This document shows, piece by piece, positions 46,080 to 55,538 of a stretch of 64,000 bases of DNA. Under the pieces are notes generated by a model. It ran no database searches. It was given only the letters and a program-made list of their open reading frames with translations, and was not told the DNA's origin. The position numbers and the translations under genes were made by a program. The stretch's first letter is position 1. Each line of letters begins with the position of its first letter. The stretch comes from Paenibacillus thiaminolyticus (GTDB lineage: Bacteria; Bacillota; Bacilli; Paenibacillales; Paenibacillaceae), in the NCBI RefSeq assembly GCF_007066085.1, contig NZ_CP041405.1, positions 5,549,501-5,613,500 on the forward strand, read 5' to 3'.

Positions 46080-48326
46080 TTACTTTCTGATGCCAATGTC
46101 CGTAATGAGAACGGCGCCGGTCTCGGTTCGATCGAATTCAAAGCTTACCCTGCTCAATAGCTGCGGGTTGAACCGAGTGTTAACCTGAGAAAAGTCACTC
46201 AATGGAAAGCCGTAATTTTGGAATACAGGCTCTGTGGCAGCACCGGAATTGGCAAAAGGCGCTTTCAGCAGCTTGCCTTCAATCATCGGTACCAGCTTTG
46301 AAATATGACTTAACGGAAGACTCGCTTGGTTCCCGTTTTTATCTTCCACTTTGATTGTGAAATCAAGTAAGCCTTCCTGATAGGAGGCATTCTTTCTTTC
46401 GCTCTTGTCAGCGATCGAGAACACGAAAGAATCATTTTCTGCCAGATCTAGCCCTTTCTCGGGCAGGACGACCGTATAGGAAGCGGCCTGTGGATTGTTG
46501 CTTCGATCCCACCCTACCTGCACAGCGCTGTACAAATCCTCGCCGAATTTCATTTTGACTCTTGCTTCCTTCCAGTCCCGTAAATTCTCTCCCATGAGCT
46601 TGCCTCCGGGAAGCGTCGTGCTGCGTAAATCGATATCCTCATCGAACGAAGCGATCATCGTTGTCCGGGAATCGTTATAGTCGCTAATATACATCGTATC
46701 GGGAAGCCACTCTTTGGCATAGCCGAGATCCTGGAACACGGCTTCATATTCCTTCTTATTTTTCAATGTGGCATCCAAAAAAGAAGAAATCAAAACTTTG
46801 GCTGCCGTTTCCTGCTCTTCCCTCGGCATCAACTGCTTCAAATTAAAGAGATGGTTCCCCAATCCTACGCTATCGCCCCTGCTCCACACCCGGTTGAACT
46901 GGCCATGATTGGCCCCGTAGATGTATACGGCCGCCTTCATGTAATCGTCCTGGCCGCTAAAATGGGTCCGATGATATTGGCTTGAGCCGCGGAAGGTGTT
47001 CACATCCATATCATGTGATCCCTGCAAGGCCAGGTAATTGACATTTGCCGCCGGCATCGGCTTGCCGGAAGGCCGATACTGCAAGTCCGTACTAGCGATC
47101 GCGATAAGGGAACGAATATTGAAGTTATAATCGAATGTGATGCTGCCGTTATCCGGATGTGCGCTTAATTGGTTATAAGCAGCGGCAATCGTAATCGCTT
47201 CTCCGCCTCTGGAGTGGCCGATCAGCGCAATTTGATCCATATCCACCTTTTGATAAAATGGATTGGTTGAGTCCTGATTCCATGCCTTCCACGTCTTAAG
47301 ATGTTCAAGCATCAGCATTCCTCGTGCAGGATTCTCCTTCTCCAGAGCACTGAACATGAACATGTCATCCCACGGCGAGACGTTCAAAAAATTCTCGTCG
47401 ATCGACACGAAGATGTAGCCGCGGCTGGCCAGCAGTTGGCCAAGATATTCATAGCCCGGATCGGAATAGTCTGTCATGAGATGATTGCCATGCACAATCA
47501 GAACGAGCGGGAACGGCCCATCCCCTTCGGGATACCATACCAAGCCGTTTAACGGCATCGCATCCGGGCCAAAGCCTACGGTTTTCGTTCTCAGGGACGA
47601 CCACTTCTGGACGAAGGCTGAACCATCTACAGGTTGGGTGACGAGCGACTCGGTTTGATTAAATTGCGTGCGATAGCTGTTTTGGCTGCCATACGTTCGT
47701 GTTTTAACCTTGTAGGTTCCTTCCTCGGCCGGATTGCCTAACAGAGCGTTCTGATAACGAGCTGCTGTTCTAAGTTCTTTCAAATGGACCCCGCGAACCT
47801 GCGCTTCGCCGTCATGAATAGTCCAGTAACCCGTAAATCCGATCATGGCCGTTGTCGAAAGCAACAGGACCAGTGCCGTAATCTTTTTTGTCTTGGTCGC
47901 ATATTTGTATCCGCCCTTGACAACCTTGTACAGGGCCGCGCCCCATAGCGAGAGCAGAACGATTAACCCAAGAATATAAACGAGCGTCGTGTACATCGGT
48001 CCCATAAAACAGACAAATAACAGCATGAAGGCACTGAAGAACAACCATAAATACCGGGTTGGGATTTTTTTGGCCAGATGCAGCACCAATGCAAGGATGC
48101 CGCCCGCGACAGCGACGAAAATCAATGAAACGATCGTGCCGATAGCCAGGTCGGGGAAACCGCGCGCTCCTAACATATAATTGGCTTGTAAAAGAACGAA
48201 AAACAACGTGATGGCTCCCAAAGCGATCGAAGCACCCATCCATCCTGCTGATAAGGGCTTTACTTTCATTCGATCCCTGTTTACTCTGCCGGCCCACTGC
48301 CTGGCTCTCTCTATCATCCGCTCCAT
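46080..48326 (-). CDS. membrane-anchored alpha/beta hydrolase
   Basis: 748-residue protein. The N-terminal 160 residues contain about five hydrophobic helices (ASIALGAITLFFVLLQANYML, AIGTIVSLIFVAVAGGILALVLH and others). The rest is an extracytoplasmic alpha/beta hydrolase: the oxyanion region LVLIVHGNHLM, the nucleophile elbow GHSRGGE (Ser about 372) and a probable catalytic His in GANHGQF. A C-terminal beta-sandwich-like part (about 590-748) may bind substrate. ATG 48326 follows TAGGAGG; an in-frame ATG at 48377 is poorly placed. The fold resembles PHB-depolymerase or acetyl-esterase types; substrate unknown. It lies upstream of and in the same direction as the SLH serine hydrolase, 120 bases apart. 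Confidence 0.8.
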   Translation of the reverse strand: MERMIERARQWAGRVNRDRMKVKPLSAGWMGASIALGAITLFFVLLQANYMLGARGFPDLAIGTIVSLIFVAVAGGILALVLHLAKKIPTRYLWLFFSAFMLLFVCFMGPMYTTLVYILGLIVLLSLWGAALYKVVKGGYKYATKTKKITALVLLLSTTAMIGFTGYWTIHDGEAQVRGVHLKELRTAARYQNALLGNPAEEGTYKVKTRTYGSQNSYRTQFNQTESLVTQPVDGSAFVQKWSSLRTKTVGFGPDAMPLNGLVWYPEGDGPFPLVLIVHGNHLMTDYSDPGYEYLGQLLASRGYIFVSIDENFLNVSPWDDMFMFSALEKENPARGMLMLEHLKTWKAWNQDSTNPFYQKVDMDQIALIGHSRGGEAITIAAAYNQLSAHPDNGSITFDYNFNIRSLIAIASTDLQYRPSGKPMPAANVNYLALQGSHDMDVNTFRGSSQYHRTHFSGQDDYMKAAVYIYGANHGQFNRVWSRGDSVGLGNHLFNLKQLMPREEQETAAKVLISSFLDATLKNKKEYEAVFQDLGYAKEWLPDTMYISDYNDSRTTMIASFDEDIDLRSTTLPGGKLMGENLRDWKEARVKMKFGEDLYSAVQVGWDRSNNPQAASYTVVLPEKGLDLAENDSFVFSIADKSERKNASYQEGLLDFTIKVEDKNGNQASLPLSHISKLVPMIEGKLLKAPFANSGAATEPVFQNYGFPLSDFSQVNTRFNPQLLSRVSFEFDRTETGAVLITDIGIRK

Positions 48327-48458
48327 ACCAAGAATCCTCCTAAAGACATGTATAGTTATCGAGCAACTATAGTTCATGTTACAAGGGTATTCTTTCTCGG
48401 CGCTTTCATCATTCTTTCAGTAATCTTACATTTGAAACGTAAATGAAAACACGGAACT

Positions 48459-48491
48459 TGAAAAGAAAAAGCGCGGAATGCATCCGCGCTT
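48459..48491 (-). terminator. terminator of the iron-type ABC operon
   Basis: On the minus strand AAGCGCGGA-N5-TCCGCGCTT is followed by TTTCTTTTC. It separates the ABC/ferrochelatase-like operon from the alpha/beta hydrolase gene. Confidence 0.85.
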
Positions 48492-48545
48492 GAATGGCGT
48501 TATGAGGTTCCTGCCGGCAAGGAAGATCCCTGAATGAACGGCGTG

Positions 48546-49601
48546 TCAGGCTGAATATTGTCCGGCGAGCAGATGACGGGAGACAATGTCTGCTATGAAT
48601 TCGATGAAGTCCCAGGCATCATTGACAGGCTCTGTCCGCACGAACTGCATGCCGCATGCTTCGGCCAGCCGCTTCGCGTCCTCGCCGAGATCGTGATAGA
48701 CCTCGACATTGTCTGTCAGCGAGGTCAGCTCGCAGAGCACGACCGCTTGGCAGCCATGGCCGGCTGCTTGCCGGATGACGTCCTTCACATCCGGGCCGAG
48801 CCAGCGCTGGGGCGCGGGCAAGCCGCTCCGGTACGCGATGTCCCAGCGTCCGATCTCCGCCGCTTCCGCGATGAGCCGGGCGAGGCGGCCATATTGGGCG
48901 ATAAACGCAGTATGGGCCGAAGGCAAGCCGGGCTTGCTGTGCACGGTGAAGATGACCCGTGCCGCGGGCAAGCTGGCGGCAGGGAGCCAGCGGTAAGCAT
49001 CGCGCAGGCGGCGGGCGATCAGCCGAATGAAGGCGGGATGCTCCTGCCAGTCCGCCACAGCGGTTACCCGGATAGGCGGGTCCGCTCCATCTCCCGCCCG
49101 CGCGGCCTCGTGCATATACATTCCGGTTCCGGCGCTGAAGGGGGACAGATGCAGCAGCGCCAGCCGGGAGATGCCGTCGGATGCCGCTTGCCGTACGGCT
49201 TCGGAGACGAAGGAAGGCGAGTGCTTGTAGCCGATATAGACGGGAACCGGGGCGCTGCACAGCTGCCCGAGCCGCTGCGATACCGCTTCCGCCTGTCTCG
49301 CGGTAACGGCATAGAGCGGATCGCATGCCGCCGTCTGCCGGTAACGGCTCACGCCTTGGGCCAAGGCGCCGGGGGAACAGCGGCCGCGCATAATATGCTC
49401 ATACAGCTGCGGCACCTCATCGATCGAGCGGCAGGCGCCATATGCGGCTAGCAGGACGGCCTGCGCCGGCTTGCCCGCATTCGCTGCTGCCGGCGGTGCA
49501 TGCGCAGTCCCCGCCACTTCCGGCAGTTCAGCCGCAGCCCCTGCCGCTGCCGGCCCGGGCGGATCTCCCGCCACCAGCCGATCCTGCTCCATCTCAATCA
49601 T
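48546..49601 (-). CDS. ferrochelatase (HemH/CpfC)-family protein
   Basis: 351-residue relative of the Gram-positive coproporphyrin/protoporphyrin ferrochelatases. After an Ala/Pro-rich N-terminal extension of about 45 residues come AVLLAAYGACRSIDEVPQLYEHIMRGR, HLSPFSAGTGMYMHEA, VHSKP (active-site His), RWLGPDVKDV and TDNVEVYHDLG, which by alignment from memory keeps the catalytic His and Glu of B. subtilis HemH. Elsewhere it is divergent, so a paralogous or changed function is possible. The start is uncertain: ATG 49601, 7 bases after GAGGAAG, overlaps the upstream gene; ATG 49616 and 49592 are alternatives. Last gene of the importer operon, which links it to iron or tetrapyrrole uptake. Confidence 0.75.
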   Translation of the reverse strand: MIEMEQDRLVAGDPPGPAAAGAAAELPEVAGTAHAPPAAANAGKPAQAVLLAAYGACRSIDEVPQLYEHIMRGRCSPGALAQGVSRYRQTAACDPLYAVTARQAEAVSQRLGQLCSAPVPVYIGYKHSPSFVSEAVRQAASDGISRLALLHLSPFSAGTGMYMHEAARAGDGADPPIRVTAVADWQEHPAFIRLIARRLRDAYRWLPAASLPAARVIFTVHSKPGLPSAHTAFIAQYGRLARLIAEAAEIGRWDIAYRSGLPAPQRWLGPDVKDVIRQAAGHGCQAVVLCELTSLTDNVEVYHDLGEDAKRLAEACGMQFVRTEPVNDAWDFIEFIADIVSRHLLAGQYSA

Positions 49602-50586
49602 GATCGGCTTCCTCATCCTTCCATAAGTCCGGGTGAAGCCATGCCGACATCTGCAGCATGCCGTCTACGGTATAACGATTCGGCGCGAGCAGATCCCTCG
49701 CCTTCATCGTCGTGATGCGCCCTTGCTGTACGGCGGTCAGCGTATTCCACTGCGGATCGGCTTTCAAGCCGGCCAGCCATTCTTCTCCCGTGCCGTCCCA
49801 ATCGCCGAGAACGATGTAATCGGGATCGATCTTGATCAGATCTTCAATCGACGCTTTGATCGATTTGGCGATGCCGAGCGCATCTGCTGCAGGGTTCGCT
49901 CCGGCCAGGCGGATCATATCGTAAGCGATATTGCCCGGCCCGATCACATAAGGGCCCGTATTCGGGCCGACGGGGGAGAGCACCAGCACGGTCGGCTTCG
50001 CCGTCAGCTTCGCAGTGCGCGCCGCGGCCTGCTGTAATTTGGCCTCGATTTCCTCCGCGATAAGCACTCCCTTATCGGCTTCTCCCACCGCTTCGCCAAT
50101 TTTCCGATAGTTCCCCATCACCGCTTCAAATGTGCCCCATTGATCGAAGGTAATCACGTTGACGCCGGCTTGGCGGAGCAATTCCTCGGCATCGCTCTCG
50201 GTATGATGAACCTTCGTCAGCAGCACGAGATCCGGCTGGAAGGACAGGATCGCTTCGGGATCCAATCCGGTCGCCCCGCTAATCGGGTTGCCGGCCTGCT
50301 TCCCCATGTCCGCGTTGACTGCGAGATAGGGGTTGGAGATGCTCTTCGGAATCGCGACCAGCTGCGCGGGAGCGATGAATTCCAAGACCGCGTCCGCCGT
50401 ATCGAGTGATACGGGAGCGACCTTGAGCTCGGTATTGTCTTCTGATGCAGAAGCGGGGGCGGGTTGCGGCACCGTGGTCGAAGCGCCGGACATTCGGTTG
50501 GTCAGGATGGCGGCCAAGCCGATGACGACGATGACCGCCGCCAGCCCGATGATCATATTCCGCTTCGCTGTATCATGTTGTCTCAT
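49594..50586 (-). CDS. iron/B12-type ABC transporter substrate-binding protein
   Basis: 330-residue periplasmic-binding-fold protein of the BtuF/FhuD/HmuT class: GLDPEAILSFQPDLVLLTKVHHTESDAEELLRQAGVNVITFDQWGTFEAVMGNYRKIGEAVG and VLVLSPVGPNTGPYVIGPGNIAYDMIRLAGANPAA. The N-terminus has a basic stretch and one helix (about 10-30) but no lipobox cysteine, unusual for a Gram-positive binding protein; it is probably anchored by an uncleaved helix. A Ser/Pro/Ala-rich linker follows. The ATG directly abuts the stop codon of the ATPase gene. Ligand could be haem, siderophore or cobalamin; the adjacent ferrochelatase-like gene favours iron or haem. Confidence 0.85.
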   Translation of the reverse strand: MRQHDTAKRNMIIGLAAVIVVIGLAAILTNRMSGASTTVPQPAPASASEDNTELKVAPVSLDTADAVLEFIAPAQLVAIPKSISNPYLAVNADMGKQAGNPISGATGLDPEAILSFQPDLVLLTKVHHTESDAEELLRQAGVNVITFDQWGTFEAVMGNYRKIGEAVGEADKGVLIAEEIEAKLQQAAARTAKLTAKPTVLVLSPVGPNTGPYVIGPGNIAYDMIRLAGANPAADALGIAKSIKASIEDLIKIDPDYIVLGDWDGTGEEWLAGLKADPQWNTLTAVQQGRITTMKARDLLAPNRYTVDGMLQMSAWLHPDLWKDEEADHD

Positions 50587-51456
50587 CTAAATGAATTCCT
50601 CCTGGTTAGCTAATGATGTGTATATCGATGGTTCAAACTCGGGATCCGCCGGATCGAAGGCGAGAATCGATAAGCCTCTCGTCCCGTGCTCACGGCGGAT
50701 GACGGCGTGAATGCCATATACCGTATAGAGATGCTCCGCGGTCAGCACTTCCTCCGGCGGTCCGATCGCCAGGATGCGCCCCTCGTGAAGCAGCAGCAGC
50801 CGATCGCAATAGCGGGAAGCCAGCGACAGATCGTGCAGGGAAGCGGCTACCGCCAAGCCTTCGCGGGCCAATCCGCGCAGCAGGGACAGCGTGCGAAGCT
50901 GATGGCGGATATCGAGCGCCGAGATCGGCTCATCCAGCAGGAGCAGCTGCGGCTCCTGAGCCAGCGCCTTGGCGATGAAGGCGAGCTGGCGCTGCCCGCC
51001 GGAGCAGGCGTGAATATAACGGTCGCGCAGCGGCTCGATGCCGCATTGGCGCAGTGCCTGCTCAGCGCAAGCGCTGTCTGAAGCGGACAGGCTGCGGAAG
51101 AGGGAACGATGGGGATGGCGGCCCATCGCGACAATCTGCCCGACGGTGAAGTCGGCGTCAAGCGAGCAATCCTGCGGAACATAGCCGATGAGCCGGGCCC
51201 GCGCCGTGGCGGAGTAGGCGGCATGCGGCCGGCCTCCGAGCAGCAGCCGCCCCTGCGCCGGGCGCAGCAGTCCGCACATCATGCGGATGAGAGTCGATTT
51301 CCCGCTGCCGTTGGGGCCGATAATGCCGACGAGGGAGCCGCGCCGAAGCTCGAACGAGATATCATGGATAATGGTTCTGCCCTCCATGGAGCAGGACAGC
51401 CGCTCCGCTTGCAGCAGCCTGTCCGTGCCGGGCTCTGTCCTTCGCTTGTCCTTCAT
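50587..51456 (-). CDS. iron/B12-type ABC transporter ATPase
   Basis: 289-residue ATPase of the FepC/BtuD class. Walker A GPNGSGKST (about 48-56), Q-loop YVPQDCSL, signature CSGGQRQ (about 151-157), Walker B LLLLDEPISALD (about 170-181), switch His in SLHDLS. The C-terminal tail beyond about 245 is family-typical. The start overlaps the permease stop (ATGA), so the two are coupled. Confidence 0.93.
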   Translation of the reverse strand: MKDKRRTEPGTDRLLQAERLSCSMEGRTIIHDISFELRRGSLVGIIGPNGSGKSTLIRMMCGLLRPAQGRLLLGGRPHAAYSATARARLIGYVPQDCSLDADFTVGQIVAMGRHPHRSLFRSLSASDSACAEQALRQCGIEPLRDRYIHACSGGQRQLAFIAKALAQEPQLLLLDEPISALDIRHQLRTLSLLRGLAREGLAVAASLHDLSLASRYCDRLLLLHEGRILAIGPPEEVLTAEHLYTVYGIHAVIRREHGTRGLSILAFDPADPEFEPSIYTSLANQEEFI

Positions 51457-52547
51457 GCGAGATTCCCCTTTCTTCGGCGCAGCAGCATCATGATGAACAG
51501 AGGGGCGCCGATGCAGGCGCAGACGACGCCGACCTGAAGCGTTACCGGCTGCAGGATCATTCGTGATGCGAGATCCGCCAGCACGAGGAAGGACGCCCCG
51601 AACAGCGCGCTGAGCGGAAGCAGGTACCTGTGGTCCGCTCCGGCCACCAGCCGAATCAGATGCGGGATGACCAATCCGACGAAGCCGATGATGCCGCTGA
51701 CGGAGACGGCGGTTCCCGTCAGGAGGGAGGCGAGCAACAGGATGACGTAGCGCGCGCCTTGCACGGGAACGCCGGATGCCTGCGCATGCTCGTCTCCCAA
51801 CAGCAGCAGATTCAGCGTGCGGCTGAACAACGCGATCAGGATGACCGCTATCGCAATCGGGAGCGCGATCAGCTGCACATGCTCCCAGGTTCTGGCCTCC
51901 AGCCCGCCCTGGAGCCAGAAGACGATGCTGCGCAGCTGCTGCTCATGGGGCGCGCTCGCAATCACGACATTGATGACCGCGGACAGGAGCGCATTGATGC
52001 CGATGCCAAGCAGCAGCAGCGTCGTCACATTCGGCTTGCCGCTGGCCCGCCAAATGGCAAGGATAAGGATGACGGCAGTCAAGGCGCCGGCGAAGGCGGC
52101 CAGCGGCAGCGCGTAGGAAGCGTGCTGCGCGAAGCCGGAAGCAATCACGATGACGGCCCCTGCCGCCGCTCCCGAGGATACGCCAAGATAGCCCGGCTCA
52201 ACCAGCGGATTGCGGAATACGCCTTGCATGGCGGTGCCTGCCACGGAGAGAGCGGCGCCGACAAAGACGCCGACCAAGACGCGGGGGAGGCGGATCGCCG
52301 TGACAATCGTCAGTTCGCGCTCCGGAATGCCGGCATGGTCCAACCAGCCGATGGCGTACAGGATCGCCTGCAGCGTATCCGCGAACCGGATGGAGACCGG
52401 GCCGATGGAGCAGCCGGCGATGATGGACAAGAGCAAGGCCGCCAAGGCTGCGGCGCCAAGCAGCACGATGCGCGCATGTCCACGGGCCGGATGGCGGCGC
52501 TGGACGGGGAGATGGCTTGGGCTGCTTGCTTCAGTCTTGGAGTACAT
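51453..52547 (-). CDS. iron/B12-type ABC transporter permease (FecCD family)
   Basis: 364-residue membrane protein, about nine to ten hydrophobic helices. The family signatures RLPRVLVGVFVGAALSVAGTAMQGVFRNPLVEPGYLGVSSGAAAGA (about 95-140) and GIIGFVGLVIPHLIRLVAGADHR are clear. ATG 52547 follows AAAGGTGG; the open frame to 52679 crosses the promoter and is rejected. First gene of a four-gene operon: permease, ATPase, binding protein, ferrochelatase-like. A single permease gene suggests a homodimeric channel. Confidence 0.93.
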   Translation of the reverse strand: MYSKTEASSPSHLPVQRRHPARGHARIVLLGAAALAALLLSIIAGCSIGPVSIRFADTLQAILYAIGWLDHAGIPERELTIVTAIRLPRVLVGVFVGAALSVAGTAMQGVFRNPLVEPGYLGVSSGAAAGAVIVIASGFAQHASYALPLAAFAGALTAVILILAIWRASGKPNVTTLLLLGIGINALLSAVINVVIASAPHEQQLRSIVFWLQGGLEARTWEHVQLIALPIAIAVILIALFSRTLNLLLLGDEHAQASGVPVQGARYVILLLASLLTGTAVSVSGIIGFVGLVIPHLIRLVAGADHRYLLPLSALFGASFLVLADLASRMILQPVTLQVGVVCACIGAPLFIMMLLRRRKGNLA

Positions 52548-52604
52548 AGATACCACCTTTCCCGTTCGCAACAAAAATAGTCCGGTACAAATAAGTTGTA
52601 TTAG

Positions 52605-52646
52605 GTAAACATTTATTACTATAGCGCATGCCTGGAAAGCCGTCAA
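52605..52646 (-). promoter_or_regulatory. promoter and operator candidate of the iron-type ABC operon
   Basis: On the minus strand TTGACG (52646-52641), a 17-base spacer and TATAGT (52623-52618). A quasi-palindrome GTAAACATTTATTAC (52605-52619 on the plus strand) overlaps the -10 and the start of transcription, where a repressor would act. It does not match the Fur box well. Confidence 0.6.
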
Positions 52647-53498
52647 TGGATGAATAGAGCCGGGCGAATTCATATTCATTCCCGTCTATCCGTCCGGGAT
52701 TGGAAAGACGTTCAACTATAGACGTGTTCGGCATGGCGATGTGCGGCAATACAAATGGCGGACTACGGAGAAAAAAATAAGCAAGGAAATAGGGCGGAAA
52801 CCGCAAAGGCGGGTGTTTCATAGGCATTGACGAAAATGATGATTGGAGTGACGCATGAACGGACAATAGGCGGCGGGGAAAGGCGAGAAAAGGCTAGAAA
52901 AAGCGAGAAAATGATAGAAAAGGAGAGGCGGGGGAAAGCGGAAAAAGGATAGAAAGGGAGAGGAAAGCTAGGGAAGGAGGTAAAAGAGGAAAAGCAGGGG
53001 AAAGAAAAGTAAAGGAGGATAAAAAAAGGAGAGGAAAGCTAGGGAAGGCGGGGGAAAGCAGGAAAAGGCGGAAAGTACGAAAAGTACGGCGCGGGCAAAG
53101 CGGCAGCAGGCAAAGTGGTGGCAGGCAAAGTGGCGGCGGGCAAAGTGGCGGCGGTTAATGTGGTAGCGGGCAAAGTGGAGCGGGCAAAGTAGTAGCGGGC
53201 AAAGTAGTGGCAGGCAAAGTGGTAGCGGGTAAAGTGGCGGCGGGCAAGCGGGGGAGCGGCGGATGGTGGAGGAGGAAGCGAAATCCTGCGTGAATGCAGC
53301 AATTTTCGTGACTTTAGCCGCGATCTGATGAAATTCCTGCAAAAGTACATTATTTTCAGCCATTCTTATCTTTAATCTATTGGAAAGTCTGAAATTGATG
53401 CAGTTTTGCAGGAACTCCTGTAACGGAGTCCACGTCAGAAAGGAAAACTGTATATTTACAGTATTTTCACAACGCTGAGGCGTGAGAAGCAGGCATGT
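52647..53498. repeat. gene-free stretch: purine-rich tract, 15-bp minisatellite and dispersed repeats
   Basis: No convincing gene is present. From about 52862 to 53085 the plus strand is almost entirely A and G with GAAAAGG/GGGGGAAAG words. From 53091 to 53250 eleven units of a 15-base repeat built on GCGGGCAAAGTGGCG follow one another (GGCAAAG at 53094, 53109, 53124, 53139 ...; one unit is 14 bases, one is altered to GGTTAATG). From 53290 to 53470 the sequence resembles the 21483-21710 repeats (GATGCAGTTTTGCAGGA). Open frames over the minisatellite are by-products of its multiple-of-three period. Confidence 0.75.
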
Positions 53499-53542
53499 GG
53501 GGCTGTCTCGCTGCAGCTAAAAACTGCTTATAAGACAGCCCC
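53499..53542. terminator. inverted repeat after ilvD
   Basis: GGGGCTGTCT (53499-53508) is perfectly complementary to AGACAGCCCC (53533-53542), with an inner GCAG/CTGC stem. No T-run follows on the minus strand, so it is a possible but not certain ilvD terminator. Confidence 0.45.
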
Positions 53543-53556
53543 TCGATTTCTAGGGA

Positions 53557-55245
53557 TTAAATTTTGAGAATGCCGCCTTGGCTGGCATTCGTTACGAGCT
53601 TGGAGTAGCGGGCCAGATAGCCGGTCTTCACCTTCGGCTCGAACGGCTTCCATGCCGCGCGGCGCTGCTCGAGCACCTCGTCCGGCACCTGCAGCTCGAT
53701 TTTGCGGTTCGTCAGATCGAGCTCAATGATGTCGCCGTCTTCCACGAACGCAATCGGACCTCCTTCGGCTGCTTCCGGCGAGATATGGCCGATGCTGATG
53801 CCGCGGGACGCTCCGGAGAAGCGGCCGTCGGTGATGAGGCCGACCTTGGCGCCGAGACCCATGCCGACGATCTGCGATGTCGGGGCGAGCATCTCCGGCA
53901 TGCCGGGACCACCCTTCGGCCCTTCGTAGCGGATAACGACGACATGGCCTTCCTTCACCTTGCCGTTCGCGATTCCGGCCAGGGCCTCGTCCTGGGAATC
54001 GAAGCAGATAGCCGGGCCGACATGGCGTCCGCCTACCGATGGATCGACGGCGCCGACCTTGACGATAGCGCCTTCCGGTGCCAGATTGCCGAACAATACG
54101 GCCAATCCGCCTTGTTCGCTGTGAGGATTGGCCAAGGTGTGGATGACATCGGTATCCACGATATCGCAGCCGGCGACATTCTCGCGCAGCGTCTGGCCAG
54201 TCACGGTGATGCACTCGCCGTGAAGGGCGCCTTCCTTCTTGAACAGTTCATTCAAGACAGCACTGACGCCGCCTGCGTTGTGCACATCTTCAATATGATA
54301 ATCGGAAGCCGGCGCTACCTTGGCCAGATGAGGCACCCGGGCCGCCACTTCGTTAATCCGCTCGATCGGGTATTCGAATCCGGCTTCCCGCGCGATAGCG
54401 AGCGTATGCAGGACCGTATTGGTCGAGCCGCCCATCGCCATGTCGAGCGCGAAGGCGTTATCGATAGCTTCCATCGTGACGATATCACGCGGCTTGATGT
54501 CCTGCTCGATAATGCTCATCAGCTGACGCGCCGACTGACGTACGAATTCCCGGCGTTCCGGGGATACGGCGAGAATGGTGCCGTTGCCCGGCAAGGCGAT
54601 GCCAAGCGCTTCCGCCAGGCAGTTCATCGAGTTCGCGGTGAACATGCCCGAACAGGAGCCGCAGGTTGGGCAGCCGTACTGCTCCAGCTCCATCAATCCC
54701 TTGTCGTCAATCTTGCCTGCTTGATAGGCGCCGACGCCCTCGAACACACTGGACAAGGAGATCGAACGGCCGGAAGAGTCCTTGCCCGCCTTCATCGGAC
54801 CGCCGCTGACGAACATCGTCGGAATGTTGACGCGCAGCGCGCCCATAATCATACCCGGCGTAATCTTGTCGCAGTTCGGAATGCAGACCATGCCGTCGAA
54901 CCAGTGGGCGGAGACGACCGTCTCTACCGAATCGGCGATAATCTCGCGGCTTGGCAGCGAGTACCGCATGCCGATATGGCCCATCGCAATCCCGTCGTCG
55001 ACCCCGATTGTATTGAATTCGAACGGCACGCCGCCCGCTTCCCGGATCGCTTCCTTGACAATCTTGCCGAATTCCTGCAAATGGACGTGGCCGGGAATGA
55101 TGTCGATATACGAATTGCATACTGCAATGAACGGCTTGTCAAAATCCTCTTCCTTCACGCCCGCTGCACGCAGCAGACTGCGGTGAGGCGCACGATCGAA
55201 GCCTTTCTTAATCATGTCTGAGCGCATTTTCTTTTTGGCTGTCAT
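53557..55245 (-). CDS. ilvD: dihydroxy-acid dehydratase IlvD
   Basis: Fe-S enzyme of the valine, leucine and isoleucine pathway, 562 residues, converting dihydroxy acids to 2-keto acids. Conserved segments: [31 protein letters not shown] (about 121-132), [20 protein letters not shown] (about 191-210), [10 protein letters not shown] and [11 protein letters not shown]. The cysteines match those of the IlvD cluster. GGAGG lies upstream of ATG 55245. It stands alone here, away from other ilv genes; no T-box was found in the 290 bases upstream (55246-55538), which hold no gene and no clear promoter that I can name. Confidence 0.96.
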   Translation of the reverse strand: MTAKKKMRSDMIKKGFDRAPHRSLLRAAGVKEEDFDKPFIAVCNSYIDIIPGHVHLQEFGKIVKEAIREAGGVPFEFNTIGVDDGIAMGHIGMRYSLPSREIIADSVETVVSAHWFDGMVCIPNCDKITPGMIMGALRVNIPTMFVSGGPMKAGKDSSGRSISLSSVFEGVGAYQAGKIDDKGLMELEQYGCPTCGSCSGMFTANSMNCLAEALGIALPGNGTILAVSPERREFVRQSARQLMSIIEQDIKPRDIVTMEAIDNAFALDMAMGGSTNTVLHTLAIAREAGFEYPIERINEVAARVPHLAKVAPASDYHIEDVHNAGGVSAVLNELFKKEGALHGECITVTGQTLRENVAGCDIVDTDVIHTLANPHSEQGGLAVLFGNLAPEGAIVKVGAVDPSVGGRHVGPAICFDSQDEALAGIANGKVKEGHVVVIRYEGPKGGPGMPEMLAPTSQIVGMGLGAKVGLITDGRFSGASRGISIGHISPEAAEGGPIAFVEDGDIIELDLTNRKIELQVPDEVLEQRRAAWKPFEPKVKTGYLARYSKLVTNASQGGILKI

Positions 55246-55538
55246 TCTGTGTGAACCTCCATCTCTTGCTACCCGACTGCCGGGATTGGAATGATACCTC
55301 TCATAAGTGCTTGAGTATTTCTATAGAGTCTATCACAACTGCCTTTCTTTTTCTAGCGGTTTAAAGCGTCACTGATCGTTAGCGGCCGAGCCGGAGCGGG
55401 TTCGGGATGAAGCGCCGTCGCTGCCGGAAAACCTCTTACAAAGAGAAAAAAAAGAGAGAATCGTTGGCCGTCTCCCGGAATATATTAGCGGTAACTTGAG
55501 TTGGCCCGGCGGCAAGCTGAGGAAAAGGGGGAGAGAGC

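Noticed and set aside
52531..52866. 111-residue minus-strand open frame upstream of the iron-type permease
   Set aside because: It contains the operon promoter (TTGACG/TATAGT) and overlaps the permease start out of frame.
52968..53363. 131-residue minus-strand open frame with five-residue repeats, resembling a pentapeptide-repeat protein
   Set aside because: It is the translation of a 15-base minisatellite; proline/leucine-rich ends, no ribosome binding site, and more than one frame is open.
53578..55221. 547-residue plus-strand open frame across ilvD
   Set aside because: Antisense shadow of ilvD, arising from codon bias.
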